Below, piece after piece: positions 21,948 through 34,090 of a DNA stretch of 64,000 bases; position 1 is the stretch's first letter, and each line of letters opens with the position of its first letter. The stretch lies in NCBI GenBank assembly GCA_020283515.1, contig JAHZTW010000001.1, positions 65,016,725-65,080,724 on the forward strand, given 5' to 3'. The notes below the pieces were generated by a model. It was not told where the DNA came from. It did not search any database and was given only the letters and a program-made list of their open reading frames with translations. This DNA comes from Alliaria petiolata. Lineage: Eukaryota > Streptophyta > Magnoliopsida > Brassicales > Brassicaceae. The position numbers and the translations under genes were made by a program.

Positions 21948-23766
21948 ATGGAATTGCTCTACCTCCTCTGCTCAATCCTCTACACTTCAATCACAACCTT
22001 CTTCCTCTCTCTCCTCCTCCCGTTCCGCCTCCTTATCCGCCGTCTCTTCCCCTCACGCACCGCCGTCGATTCAAGCGTCTCCTACTACGAAGGCACCGTC
22101 TGGCACGACCGGCTCCGCCCCGTCAGGCACTCGTTCCGTTACTCCGTCCGTTACGCACTCTTCGACCTCGACAATGCCCTTAACGCGCCGCCGGATCACC
22201 TCTCCGCCGACGAAGCTCGTGTAGTTTCTCATACCACCGGGCCGATGTAAGTTTCTCTTATTTCGCATTACACTACCGTCGTCGAAATCGGAGATTCTGG
22301 ATTCTTCTAGCCATAATTTGAAAAATCCCCAGATGAAAACTTCGTTATCCGTAATAAAGCTTTGGAGATTTTGCTACGGAAGGTTCTGTTCATCAGAAGT
22401 CAACTAAATTGGAAATTAGGGTAAATTTCTTTTTGGTCAAGGTTAGGGATTTCATCTGAAACAGTGTAGTTAAAACCTAATCTTATCATTTCAAAGATTC
22501 CATGATTGTGTGTGATGGTGAAGAATAGATACAGACTCCATCAAAGACTGGAATTCTAATTGTGATAGAAGAAGTAATGCTCAGTTTCTGATTTGGTTGC
22601 AGTTTTCTATTGACTATACCTCCAAGTGTTGGATATGAACAGAACCCATTGAGCCTGTATTATTGCTACAATTTGGAAGGTTCCAGTAAGCGCCTAACCA
22701 AATGCATTGCGCAGGTATATATATGATGTAGTAGATGCCTCTTGTCCTCTGTTTCTTGATTTGTCTCTCAGCTTCACTCTGTCTGAGACACCGATTTGTG
22801 AATTCGTTCTTCTAATTCTATTTGTAAATTTGTCAAAACCTGGGAAGAGATTTTGCTGTAGCTGACATATCCGGTGTTTGTTGATATATGTTCACTGTTT
22901 CTCTATTGATATGATTTGCTATATGTTTAGATAAATGGATGGAAAAAAAAAAAAAAAAATGTTGCAATCTTTTAGTTGAAATGGTGCGATTGCTGGATTT
23001 AGCCTCTCTGTTAATATGATTAGGGGATTTTGTAGGTTACAAATACGCCGTGGGGAGAACGTGTGACATTTGTTTTCGACCCTGAATCCGACGTGGTTGC
23101 TAAATCATTACAAGTCAGTCCTTTCATGGTATGTTCTCTGATAATGTTATCATCTTTGATTGATCTTATCAAGCTTGTGTGATTGATCAGAGTTTCCTAA
23201 ATGAAGTGCACATAACCTTTTGCAGGATATGCTCGGGAATTGGAAGATTAGAGCAAATGAACCTGGAGATGATTTATCTGTCACCATTGAATCGAAGCAT
23301 CCCCATCACGGTAACTTCTTCTCTGCGACATTAAAGGCGAAAAGAATACCCCAAACACGGGTGTCTGATCCCGCAGTTTTCTTCTGGTTGATGCCTCATA
23401 AGGTTGCAATATGGATATATTGGCATGTAAGTGACTAATACTCAAACCGTAAGTACATATACTCAAAACGTGGATCAACTTGAAGGCTCGATTTCACACA
23501 TACCACTTTGTTTTTGTTTTGGTTTATAGGCACTTAAACTCTGGTGGAAGAATGTACCTTTTATCCAACACCCTAGATACTCAAACCCATCATACAGAGA
23601 GGAAGCAGCGAAACGCGATCAAGAACTTCGTTGTGTCGGTTTAGATGGATCAAACTCTGATGAAACCATCAAAGTTGATGGGTTTAAAGCAGACGGTTGT
23701 AGTAGTAGTAGTGGTTTTGGAGGATGTCGCTATGCGTGGCGAGATGCGAATTGGCCTTGGTCATGA
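21948..23766 (+). CDS. DUF1365-family protein, five exons
   Basis: Exons at 21948-22246, 22603-22714, 23036-23128, 23226-23426 and 23530-23766 join in frame to 313 residues with GT-AG introns. The N-terminus (MELLYLLCSILYTSITTFFL) is a hydrophobic segment, either a signal anchor or one membrane span. The body contains SYYEGTVWHDRLRPVRHSFR, then SVGYEQNPLSLYYCYNLEG, TNTPWGERVTFVFDP and WLMPHKVAIWIYWH, all features of DUF1365. It corresponds by position to A. thaliana At1g30130. DUF1365 proteins have no established biochemical role; bacterial members sit beside cyclopropane-fatty-acid synthase-like genes, which hints at lipid metabolism. A possible 3' UTR intron starts at GTAATAGT near 23784. 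The gene appears intact. Confidence 0.88.
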
Positions 23767-25657
23767 ATGCATTCACTCTTAAGGTAATAGTACTTGTCTT
23801 TTTCATTTGCCTAATTTCTGTTTTTGTGTTTTATGGAAATGTTTCAAAACCAGAGTTTACAAGAACCTGTTCTTCACACCCAACTGTCTATTCATACCTG
23901 AAATGACACCAGAATCTGTTTTCACATCCATGTCTTTGCTCAACGAATGTCTTTATAATTATTTAAGAGATTGTTGGACTCACACTTTTTTCTATTTGAT
24001 TTAGGGGCTAGGCATATCGTCACAGACTCACAGTGCGGAATTTACAATCATTCATCGAATGGTAAGATTGGTATAAAGCATTTGAAAATCTCATGTCAGG
24101 TTTTAGTTGACTTGCTATGATTTTGGCTTTAACACAGATGAACCTTGTTGATAGTAGAGAAGAAACTTTGCATTTTTCAATTGATTTGTTTGCAATAAAT
24201 CCCATCCCCGAAAATCATAATCTTTGTTTGTTGATAAGCCTTCAACGTGACTTGATTTCTTGCTATTATGTATTAGCCATTTGCCCCATATCGATTATGA
24301 TTTTTTTTTTGTAATTCAAACCCTTTGGTCTATAAAAAATTGTGTTACTACTTACTAATTAGGTTGTGATGACCTAAACTATGTAAATTCAGTCACACCT
24401 GTTTGGATTACTAAACAGTTCTAGTCTAGGTGATAACCGGTAGATTAATATCCTTTTTTTTGTTTGGCCCTCACAGAATTTAAATGGCGGCTATTGATTT
24501 CAAAGAACTTGATTTACAATTTGTTATCCAAAAAAGGGTTTGTACTTTGCACTAGTTGTTGTCCTCTTAAATTTCTTTACTCTAAAATGCGTTTTGGTTT
24601 CGACTTTAAAAAAAAAAAGGCGTTTTGATCCTTTTGGATGTAAACATAGGATTTATTAACCATATAATTTTCCGTCTGTTATCCCCTAAATTAGCATCAG
24701 CTTTCTAAATGATCCAACTGGTCAGAGCCAACCGAAATTAATACGAGCATCAACTTTCTAACGATATTTTGTTGTTTGGTTATAAATAGTTTTTGTTCCT
24801 GAACTGTTCTCATTTTCGTATTTTTATGGGGGCTCAAATTTCCATTTAGCGATAATTTGGTTTTTAAAGGGTTTAGAGGGCAGGGTCGATGGACTTTCAG
24901 TTCTTTTTGCCAATCTTTGTGTTTTTTCCCTGGTTTTTTAACCGATCTTCTGACCATATTTTAATACATTTTTTTTCCTTGTTATTTTAATTCATCTTTG
25001 TTTACTTTTTTAAAATCTGTAAGAGCGCCAAAAAAAAAAAAAAAAAAAAGCTAGCTCAACTCAAAGAAATGAATGTTTTAGATAAAATCAGACCTAATGT
25101 TGGATTCGTTTGGAGTCAAACTGTGCCAATTGCAAACTTGGGCATTGGATTTACAGCCCACTTGATATGTTTTGATAGTTTGTTACTTTTGTGCAACACA
25201 ACACTAACCACATGTTAAGTTCGGTCCCAAATTTGACTAATTTGTGTTTTGAAATATCGATGATTTTTTATTTTCAACGTGCTTTTGTTTTTCTATATTG
25301 TCGGTACATGGCACGTTCAAAATAGGATTCTGTAGACTGCTTTTAGTTTTTTTGGTTAATGGGATAAAGTATTACGTCGACGACTGCCTTTAGGCACGCA
25401 ACTAAATCCAATTATTTTTGTTAAAAGAAAACGACGTTTTACGGAATAGTGAATCAATTGAATGGTGTGGTGCATGGGGAACCACCAATCGATCTTAAGG
25501 TCGTTGATTACTAGTATTTCTCATGACTCACGTGTTTTACTTTTATACTATTAGTTTCTTACCTAAAATAAATAGAAGAACAAATAAAAAAGTCGGTTTC
25601 TTTTTCTTTACGGCAAATAAAATGTTAGCTATAATTTTTATTTTAATAAAATCACCG

Positions 25658-25697
<40 letters not shown>

Positions 25698-27750
25698 CGT
25701 TCGGTATTCAGCAGATTATCTACTTGTATAGTTTAAATGTGAACATGTATAAAAAAAAAAAGTACCAAAAAATGGAATGAGTGTTGGTTAATTGTAGACC
25801 AGTCACCAGAAGAAAGAAAAAAAATGAGGTTAATCAAACTTGCTGAAGAGAAGAAAACAAACGTGTTTGGACGTTAATGGTGAAGGGATAATGTTCCAAA
25901 ATAAATAAATAAAATTAAATATTAATGTTTGGATAATAAAAAGCATTTTAAATAGAATCTTATTACTGTAAGACATGTTTTCAGTTTGAATATCCACGAA
26001 AATGTGCGAATTTGGGTTCTAAATTTTGAAATTAGAAAAAGAAGAAGATGATAATGGCTTATAACCATCTTATATATGTAGGTAATTCAACTTTTTCAGG
26101 TGGAAATCTAATTATATTGGTAGTGAGAACTCAATTAATTATTAAAGTATCTAAATATATTGGCAGTGAGAGAACTCAATATAATTAATCAACTCTCTAG
26201 CATTAACCCATTGTTTCCATATCTGCCAAGGCCTCGATGCTCTACCGACTTAAGGATTTGAAGCAAATATAGAAGGAAAAACTGTTTTTTTTTCCCATAC
26301 GGATACTATGTTATGTTATGTAGAGACGATAAAGACAAAAATCAACATAGACCATACTTACTATGGCTCTAAGAGCTACGTAACGAGTAACCACAAGCTC
26401 GGATGACACTATAAATCACGAATCATCATCTAAGATTTGGTATTCGCTTGCGACACACTTATATATCCCCTCTTCATAGTGATCTGAAGTGGAAAGTAAC
26501 AATTATTAAGATGAAGATGGCGCCTAAAATTAAATATTTCCTATTGCGAACTCTATCTAAGGATATCGATGGGGAAGAGTAGAACTCTGAAAATACAAAA
26601 AGATTGATCCAACAATTAGGTAAAGAAGCAAATGATGTTGCGGGATATTCAATGGTCGAAAGTCAGCGAAACCAAGTCTTTAGAATATGAGTGGCATTGA
26701 AATCGAAATAATCACCGATTTCATTTCAAATATATTTTTCTTGACGAAAATAACCTTCTTAGTGGATGATTTTAAAACTAAAATCAATTACTAATCAAAA
26801 ATTTAAAATATTACTCCAGTTCCTAGCACGTAATGTTTTTCCCCCACGAATCCTTACCACTTGTTTATAGCCGGCTATAACTAATCTTGTAAAAGGAGTA
26901 ATTAAGCAAAGATAATGAAAGGAGCAGCGTATATGGAGACACAAGCACGTGCCTTAATCAAAGATTATTAATTTTGACTCAAATGACAAATGTGTTAGGT
27001 ACGAAATGTCATACAGTGAAAGGATTGAAAGCCTGGTTTAAGTATATATAAGAATAATATTTTTTAAAACAAAGATATATGAAACTATATATTCAATCTC
27101 GACATGAATTTGACTAGTGTTTGAAAAAGACATACAAATTGTAACTTTAAACGTTACTTTCGGCTCAGATGTTTACATAACATAAGTATGAATTTAATTA
27201 ATATAGCTCATCCATTACAGGGCTCAGCTCCACGCCTCCACCACATGGGTTCGATATAAGCCAAGAGGAGAAAAAAAAATAGAAGAAAAAAGGAACTACA
27301 CTACACACGTTTATGAATCAATTATCTTAATTCTAATTAAATCATTAAATCAAATTACGTGAAACACTTGTAACAAAAAAAACGTTTATGTCAAACACCC
27401 GCCAAGATTTTAAATATTTGCGTAAGCAGTGATCAAAATAATTTACTTAATTAAAAAGACACGCCGCCTGAATTAAATTAGAAAATAAAGGTAGGCGGGC
27501 GTCACACTTATAAAGTGTATAACGGTGAACTATAAAATAATTAAATACTAAAGATACAGTAGTATTTAATAAATAATTAAGTCAATCAAAATGAATGAAA
27601 TATGAGTATTACTTGGAGAGAAAAAAATGTGAAAAATGCCTCCAAACCGCCGGTAGAAAAAATTTAGGATAAGTATTAAACTAAAAAGGAAATGTTTTTT
27701 TCTTTTCTTCCTCGTAAATCAATACTACAAAATTCCAAAACATTAAAGTT
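23767..27750. other. AT-rich intergenic DNA between the DUF1365 gene and JAZ8
   Basis: The first few hundred bases are probably 3' UTR of the DUF1365 gene. A (TA)n microsatellite lies at 25659-25690, with poly(A/T) runs near 24610 and 25030. No coding region, RNA gene or bounded transposon was recognised in the remaining DNA. Confidence 0.55.
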
Positions 27751-27782
27751 GCACATATATAAAAGTAGAAAAAAGCATTTTA

Positions 27783-27788
27783 CACGTG
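27783..27788. promoter_or_regulatory. G-box CACGTG upstream of JAZ8
   Basis: A perfect CACGTG lies 208 bp before the JAZ8 start codon. MYC2-type bHLH factors bind G-boxes and drive JAZ genes after jasmonate signalling (established for JAZ genes); use of this particular site is inferred. A TATATAAAAG sequence lies just upstream (about 27756-27765) and a (TA)n TATA-like stretch at 27912-27928. Confidence 0.55.
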
Positions 27789-27995
27789 AGAGAAATAATA
27801 AGAAGCTGTGATCTGTCTGTCTGTCCTAATAATAAGATACCGCCGTCATAAAACCCGTGTTCTGTTTCCACTGTCTCTCCCGTATACTCTCTCTCCTCAC
27901 AAAATTAAAAACATATATATATATATAAACAAACTTATATTTATCAAACCAGACACAATATCATCATCAATTCTTGTTCTTACAAACTCACGAAG

Positions 27996-28580
27996 ATGCA
28001 GAAAAATTGCGACTTGGAACTTCGTCTTTTTCCTACTTCTTATGATTCCAATTCAGATACCTCGTAAGTCTCTCTCTCTCGGGATTTTGATTTATGAGAA
28101 AAAGCATAATCAATTAATATACATGAATCTGATAAATGTTACATTTTAATGGATTTGAAGTGTGGTAGAATCAAGAAGCTCTGGAAATGCACAACCAAAG
28201 GAAGAATCTCAGAGAATAACAATTTTCTACAATGGACAAATGTGTGTTTCTTCAGAAGTAAGCCATCTTCAGGTAAGATATATGCACATTCGTATGATTA
28301 AATTTTTAGTCATATTAATCGATGGATTTAACCAACCATTAATGTTTTTATGCAGGCTAAATCGATAATATCGATGGCGAGCAGAGAAATGGAAGAGAGG
28401 TCATCCTCAAACGGGTCGGATCCTCCAAATAGGTCGACCCGATTTCATCATCATCATCATCATTATCATCAGCTTCCAAACCCAAAGGCTTCTATGAAAA
28501 GATCTCTCCAAAGTTTTCTTCAGAAACGGAAAATTCGAATTCAAGCCACTTCACCTTACCATCAGCATTCACGGCGATAG
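27996..28580 (+). CDS. JAZ8: Jasmonate ZIM-domain repressor JAZ8 (TIFY5A-type)
   Basis: Exons at 27996-28063, 28161-28272 and 28356-28580 give 134 residues. JAZ proteins repress MYC transcription factors until jasmonoyl-isoleucine brings them to the COI1 ubiquitin ligase. Visible parts: an LxLxL EAR motif at residues 7-11 (DLELRLFP), which in JAZ8 recruits TOPLESS directly; a TIFY motif at 43-48 (TIFYNG); a six-His run at 91-96; and a Jas region near 106-128 (SMKRSLQSFLQKRKIRIQAT). As in A. thaliana JAZ8 (At1g30135), the Jas region lacks the LPIAR-type degron that contacts COI1 and hormone, so the protein should resist jasmonate-induced degradation. The gene sits alone with a G-box in its promoter. 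All domains look intact. Confidence 0.92.
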
Positions 28581-30460
28581 TGTTTATCTTTTTTGTTCAG
28601 TTTTTTGTTTTTTTTGATATTTTTGTAGCAGTTTTTTAAATCCAAATTGGAATTCAATTGTATCAGGTTTCTCATGTGCTTGTTATTGATTCGGGAAGTA
28701 CTCTCAACACACACACACACACACACATATACATATTAGTATCTAATTGATCCCAAGATTTGAATCTGATTTTTATTATAGTATATTATTACATTGACCA
28801 ATATATATGAACAGAACAATTTATAAATCTCCAGCCCAATATTCTTGTGTCTATGTATAGTAAGTGATTGTCTGTTTTATAAACAGTGTAATAAATTAGT
28901 AGAAGCTCTACATATTTGTAAACAGTGTTTAAAATAATTAAACCTAATATGTTTGTACCGAACACATTTGCACACTTCGAGATAAGTCGGGCAATGGCTG
29001 ATCATATGAGCTATATATTAAAAAAATAAATCTAATCTACAACTATTGTTTTACCTTTTGACTATACAAATAAAGTTTCGGAAAAGAATCACCATTTTAA
29101 AAAAAGAAATTCAAATGTTAGATAAGCTAGAGCTTCTTTTTACAAACTGTATACCATCTTAATTAGATCCACACAATTAATCGTTTTATATTAAATAAAA
29201 TTTCGTTTGACATTTAGCATATTAATATTCTATAAAGAATGTAGGAATAAATTTCTTTTGTTTGTTTAAGGCTATATGAACATATAAAAGAGATGCGGAA
29301 CGGTTCTTCTCTTAGCATAGCATTATGGGATCTCACATCAATATGCCGATTCATCACAACATTTCTCGTACATTCTCACAACTGAACACATTCACGTAAA
29401 AAAACAATTTTATGCACATGATTTTTGTTACGATAGTAGGAAAAGAATAACGGCGTAGATGATATAGAAAGGTAAGGAGCCAAATGTTGAGCCTAATGAT
29501 AGAAAGGCTTAATGACGTTCCGTGGAAACTCAAGCAATCAACAACACTCACCAAATCAAACACACACAAAAAGATGCCACATACGAAGAACAACGAGGTT
29601 TGTCGACGTATCAATAATTCAACGAAACTCAGGATTCGATCAGCGGAAGCCAATAACATTTACCCCCAGAAAATTCCAATTTTGACCTCTGAGAACTATG
29701 ACATAGCAAACCAAACCAAACCAAACCGGGATACGGAATCATTGCAGTAAACAGGAATAATACGCCTAAGGGTCAGTTTTTGGGCCTCTTGGAAACTAAA
29801 CCGAATCATTTGGCTATTAGATCTAAAAACACTTGGGTGTACCGTTGAAGTTATATTCGGTTGAGATCAATATGATTTGCATTTTATTGACAAGTTATCT
29901 CATATTATTCTTGGTTAAACAAATACTAATGAAGAGTAATTTGGTGAAAAGTTGAGAACCTTCGTGTCTTCCACGGAATCATTTCATCGTTGGGACTTGG
30001 GAGCATACCTTTTTCGGTCATTTTTTTATATATTATTTGCATCTATACTGGCTATGAACATTACGAATATCATTGGCTATTTGCTTAAAGGACGCTTATA
30101 GGAGGAGTGGAGGACTAACGTACTTGTTTTCGTTACAGTTATAAAACTCATTGATTATAAAAAATGTTTACAGAATAAACGGTGTATTAAAAGAATATAG
30201 TTTAGAGAAAACTAAGAAGAAGGATAAGATGGCAAATTAAAATGTGAAGATAAAAGATTTGATATAACATTTTCATGAAGTTAAAAGTTTAAGATAGAGA
30301 TGTATGAAATTAGTTAGCTCATCATTTAATGTAAACTTGTTTATTCTGTCAACAAAGTTATTTTATCTCTTGTAAGTTGTAACAATTGTTAGTGGACCAC
30401 CACGGTAATATGAATAACTATGATGGGGTAACAAATATAAAAATAATTGAGAATATTTAC
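28581..30460. other. Intergenic DNA between JAZ8 and the DUF295 pseudogene
   Basis: The JAZ8 3' UTR is followed by an (AC)n microsatellite (28707-28727) and a short AACCA-type repeat near 29706-29727. Open frames at 29354-29659 (-) and 29484-29750 (+) overlap each other and match nothing I recognise. Confidence 0.55.
28707..28727. repeat. (AC)n microsatellite downstream of JAZ8
   Basis: An uninterrupted AC run of about 10 units. Confidence 0.9.
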
Positions 30461-30650
30461 TTATTTTTTTGTTCGACTATTTTGGCTTGGCAAGATTCCA
30501 AAAACAAAAAGTTCACAAAAAGAGAAAAAAGGAAAGAAAATCTTGCTATCCAACGCCTATTGCTCTCTCTTTAGAGGTAGAGAAAGATGGTAGAGACTCC
30601 AAATACATCAACTTGATTTTGGGGATTTTTGGTGGTAGTATCTTTCAATA

Positions 30651-31336
30651 ATGTCCCGGCTTCTCACCAAGCTCTCTCCACTCGTAAGTTAAGCTTTTAC
30701 TTGTTTTTTGTTCTCTCTTAGATGGTTCTTTTTGTTAATAGAGGATGCCACTATTCTAGAGATTTTTTTCGGAAGAAATTTGATTTTTTCTCTTAGGGGA
30801 GACTAATAAAAAAAAAAAAAAACAAAATCGAAGGGTTGAGATTACTCAATTCTTAGAGAAGAGTAGTTGCTTTAATTGGTTTTGATCTCTGTGTCGCTTA
30901 ACTTGGCAGATGCACAAGAGCAGGAGCGTCCGTTCTTTTTCATCGTCCATGACTGGTCCGTGTGCTTCGATATGCAGCATTATGACTCCCTCGCCGGACG
31001 GACGAAACGCTGGAGGAGTCCTGCAGTTTAACCTCAGAAATCAAAAGTTAGTTAGATCACAAGAGAAAACATATCCCAATGAGCTTCATGACGCTACATT
31101 AGTCGGAGCTTCCCATGGATGGGGTTTTTTCTCCAACAGACAAGACCGCTAAGCAGTTATCAACGACTTCCTGAACCCATAAGCTTCCAAGAAAAAAAAC
31201 AAAGATGATTCCTCTGCCTCCCTTCACTACAATGCCCTCTTGCCAAACCGAAGCCGTGTGCAACGTGGCCATGTCCTCTTCTCCCGAGCCGTACAACAAA
31301 GACTGGGTCGACGGTATCAAGTTCTTGGGTAAACAG
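30651..31336 (+). pseudogene. DUF295-family (organellar DUF295 type) gene, broken by stops, a frameshift and a Copia insertion
   Basis: Exon 1 (30651-30683) reads MSRLLTKLSPL. Exon 2 starts at 30910 and reads MHKSRSVRSFSSSMTGPCAS then LHDATLVGASHGWGFFSNRQ, the start of Brassicaceae DUF295 proteins, which usually carry a mitochondrial presequence. A TAA at 31150-31152 and a second stop interrupt it. A frameshift then moves the family sequence into another frame (MIPLPPFTTMPSCQTEAVCN, DWVDGIKFLG). At 31336, directly after FLGKQ, the Copia LTR begins, so the C-terminal half of the gene is cut off and I do not find it beyond the element. It corresponds by position to A. thaliana At1g30160. The stops show it was already decaying, or decayed after the insertion. 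Confidence 0.82.
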
Positions 31337-31890
31337 TGTTGAATCCAAATTTCAAAAGCTAATGAGCTTTCGGAAATATTGGAAAGAGTGAAAAGAAATG
31401 AGCTTCAGCCCAAGTGTGTTAAATGAGAATGAAAGAGAAATGTGTGAATTTTGTCACACATTGGAAACATGAGAGGAATCCCTCTAGTATAAATAGAGAA
31501 AGGGATTAGTCATGTTCAAAATGATATGCATGGGAGAGACCTGACCCGGGCCGGGGGCGGTTCGCGGTTCGCGGAATGGGCCATAGGGAAATTTTATCTT
31601 TTGGATTGTGAAACGGGCATTCGGGTTTGTGCTAATCAAAATAATTTTACAAACGCAATTTCGAATGGATCTTTCGGTTTGGGCAAATAAATTTGTTTTC
31701 CAACGGCCCATACAAAATATCGAACCTCCACCCATTCGCAAAGTCTAACTCCATGTGGCAAAGTGAAAAGTTGAAATAATTCTTCACTCTTGTCGGCCAT
31801 TCCTCTCAATCTAACGTGGCCACGGTTTCTCCACAAATCGTTGGTTTCAAAAGACCACCAGCTCTCCGCCTATATAAGGAAGAGCTCTCT
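31337..31890 (+). repeat. Copia 5' LTR (right edge uncertain)
   Basis: It begins TGTTGAATCC and shares long blocks with 48026-48589 (ATTTCAAAAGCTAATG, GGGATTAGTCATGTTCAAAATG, CACTCTTGTCGGCCATTCCTC). A TATA-box-like TATATAAG occurs at 31871-31878, about 110 bp before the gag ATG. The exact end is unclear because the other LTR stops matching at the CCACCAGCT position. Confidence 0.75.
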
Positions 31891-31978
31891 CTCATTCTAA
31901 AAAAAAACACTCACAAAAATATCAAACACTCTCTTACACAGAAAACGCTCTCAACCTTCGATCCTCTTCTTATTCTAA

Positions 31979-32959
31979 ATGGCTACCGGTACCTCAAACA
32001 TATTCGATCAAACACCTAATGTGTTTGGACCAATGAGTGAAAATGATGCTGATGAGCCGACACGCAGAATCCTGTTTGGTGATGGTCTTCCACCAACGGC
32101 TACAACACCCAATGTTGTCCATCCGATGATTTCGTCAATCCCTGCAACTCCAAGTCATGGACTCATGCCAGATCATTTTAACGGAAAAGGTTTCAAAACA
32201 TGGCAACTTAAAATGCATTTCTTATTGACGAACATGAAGTTCGATAAGTTTCATAAGGAGGACGCTCGAGTTCTTCCAGAAGGAAACACTTGTGCCTACA
32301 CTTTCGCAAGTGTTGAAGCCTGGATCCATGGGGATTTTGTATGCAGAGACTGGATCTTGGGCCGCCTCAATGACCAGATGTACCTTGTTTACAGTATGGA
32401 AAAATCCCCCAAATCATTATGGATGGCTCTGAAGAAGAAGTACAAATCAGAAGACGTCGGATGTCAGAAATATGCGGTAGCAAAATTTCTCGACTTAAAA
32501 ATGGTGGATTCGAAACCCATCATGGATCAAGTGAAAGCACTCCAATTGATTTGTCATGACATAGTTGCTGAGTGAATGTCAATCTGCGAGATTTTCACCA
32601 TGAATAGCTTCATCGAGAAGTTACCTCCGAGTTGGGTGGATTTTAAGAACTACCTCAAGCATAAACGGAAGGTGATGACTCTCGAAGAAGTCATCACCAG
32701 GCTGCAAATGGAAAACAGAAACCGTAAGGCAAATGGTCTACAATTCCAGGAGCACAACGTCAATGTAGCAACTCACAAGGGCAAAGGAAAGTACAAGGGT
32801 GTGGCTGTGAACACGACATCTCCTTTCAAACAAAGGTCCTCCACGAACTTCAAAAAGCGCAACAACGCTGAAACGAAGTTCAAAGGGAAATGCCACAAAT
32901 GTAACAGGATTGGTCACAGAAGTGACGTGTGTCGTAGAAAGCCCAAAGATAACGGGTAA
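31979..32959 (+). pseudogene. Copia gag with zinc knuckle, one internal TGA
   Basis: The frame opens at ATG 31979 (MATGTSNIFDQTPNVFGPMS) and is Copia-type gag through HFNGKGFKTWQLKMHFLLTN and SLWMALKKKYKSEDVG. A TGA at 32573-32575 interrupts it, after which the same frame continues to a retroviral-type zinc knuckle CHKCNRIGHRSDVC (CX2CX4HX4C) and a TAA at 32957-32959. The knuckle cysteines and histidine are intact. The protein packages element RNA in virus-like particles in this family. Here it is inactive because of the stop. Confidence 0.85.
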
Positions 32960-34090
32960 GCTCAAGCCAATTTGACAGAAAAAGACATGTGCGTTGTGGT
33001 CTCGGAAGTCAACATGGTAAAAAACAACCCGAAAGAGTGCTGGTACGACAATGGTGCAACCACTCACATTTGCGCTGAACGTGCAATGTTCTGCACATAC
33101 CAAAAAAGTACATCGACCGAACCGCTATTCATGGGGAACTCTGAATTCTCCAAGATATATGGTCATGGAAAAGTTGTGCTGAAGATGACCTTGGGGAAGG
33201 AACTCACTCTTTAAAATGTCAAACACGTGCCTGACATGAGGAAGAACCTGATTTCTGGCACTCTAATGAGTAAGGCCGGATTTGCTGCTAATCTTGAGGC
33301 AGACAAGCTCGTGCTGAGGAAATTTTGGGTGTTTGTTGGTAGGGGTTATGAGAAGAACGGACTGATCAAGATGTGCGTCACGACAGTCATGCGCAACAAA
33401 GACGCTTCTAGCTCTAAGAATGTTGTTGCTAATAATGTTGCTTATGTTTCAAATGTTGTTGAATCTGTTTCGAAGATTTCACTCAATGAGAAAAATCTTG
33501 TTGCTTATTTGCTTGAGTCATTTAATATTTGGCATTAAAGATTAGGACATGTGAATTACAAATCAATAAAAAGATTAATGAACTTGAACCTAATCCCGGA
33601 ATGCAAAACAAGCAAAGAAAAATGTGAAGTATGCGTACAGGCTAAACTTACAAAAACGTCATCACCTCAAGTTGAAAGAACCACCGAACCTCTAGGTTTT
33701 ATACATACAGATTTATGTGATTTAAAATACGCACCAACTAGAGGCGGTAAAACGTATTTTGTAACGTTCATAGATGATCATACAAAATATTGTTACATAT
33801 ATTTGTTACGTAGCAAAGATGAAACCTTGTAAAAATTCAAGGAATATAAGCGTGAAGTTGAAAATAAGCTAAACAAAACTATTAAAATAGTTAGAAGTGA
33901 TAGATGAGGTGAATATGATGGACCGTTTAATGCCTTTTGTCAAGAACATGAGATTATCCATCAAACCACTGCTCTTTACTCACTGGAATATAACGGAGTT
34001 GCGGAAAGAAAAAACCGAACTCTTAAAGAAACGATGAATGCGATGTTGCAGGAATCTGGGTTAGCCCAAGACATGTGGGGGGGGGGGGGA
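32960..34090 (+). pseudogene. Copia pol relic: protease and integrase
   Basis: In the same frame as gag, the protease active-site region reads WYDNGATTHIC, with Asn where Copia proteases normally have Ser or Thr (D-S/T-G). The integrase zinc region (H near 33533, then HVNYK, CEVCVQAK) and catalytic core (FIHTDLCDL, FVTFIDDHTKYCYIYLL, NGVAERKNRTL with the third acidic residue) follow. In-frame stops were read at 33212-33214, 33536-33538, 33830-33832 and 33904-33906. A run of G near 34077-34089 ends the frame. It is inactive. Confidence 0.8.

Noticed and set aside
24697..24957. Minus-strand frame of 86 codons
   Set aside because: Basic low-complexity composition, no homology recognised, no promoter.
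29354..29750. Two overlapping frames on opposite strands
   Set aside because: No known domain, no splice context, overlapping each other; chance frames are likely.
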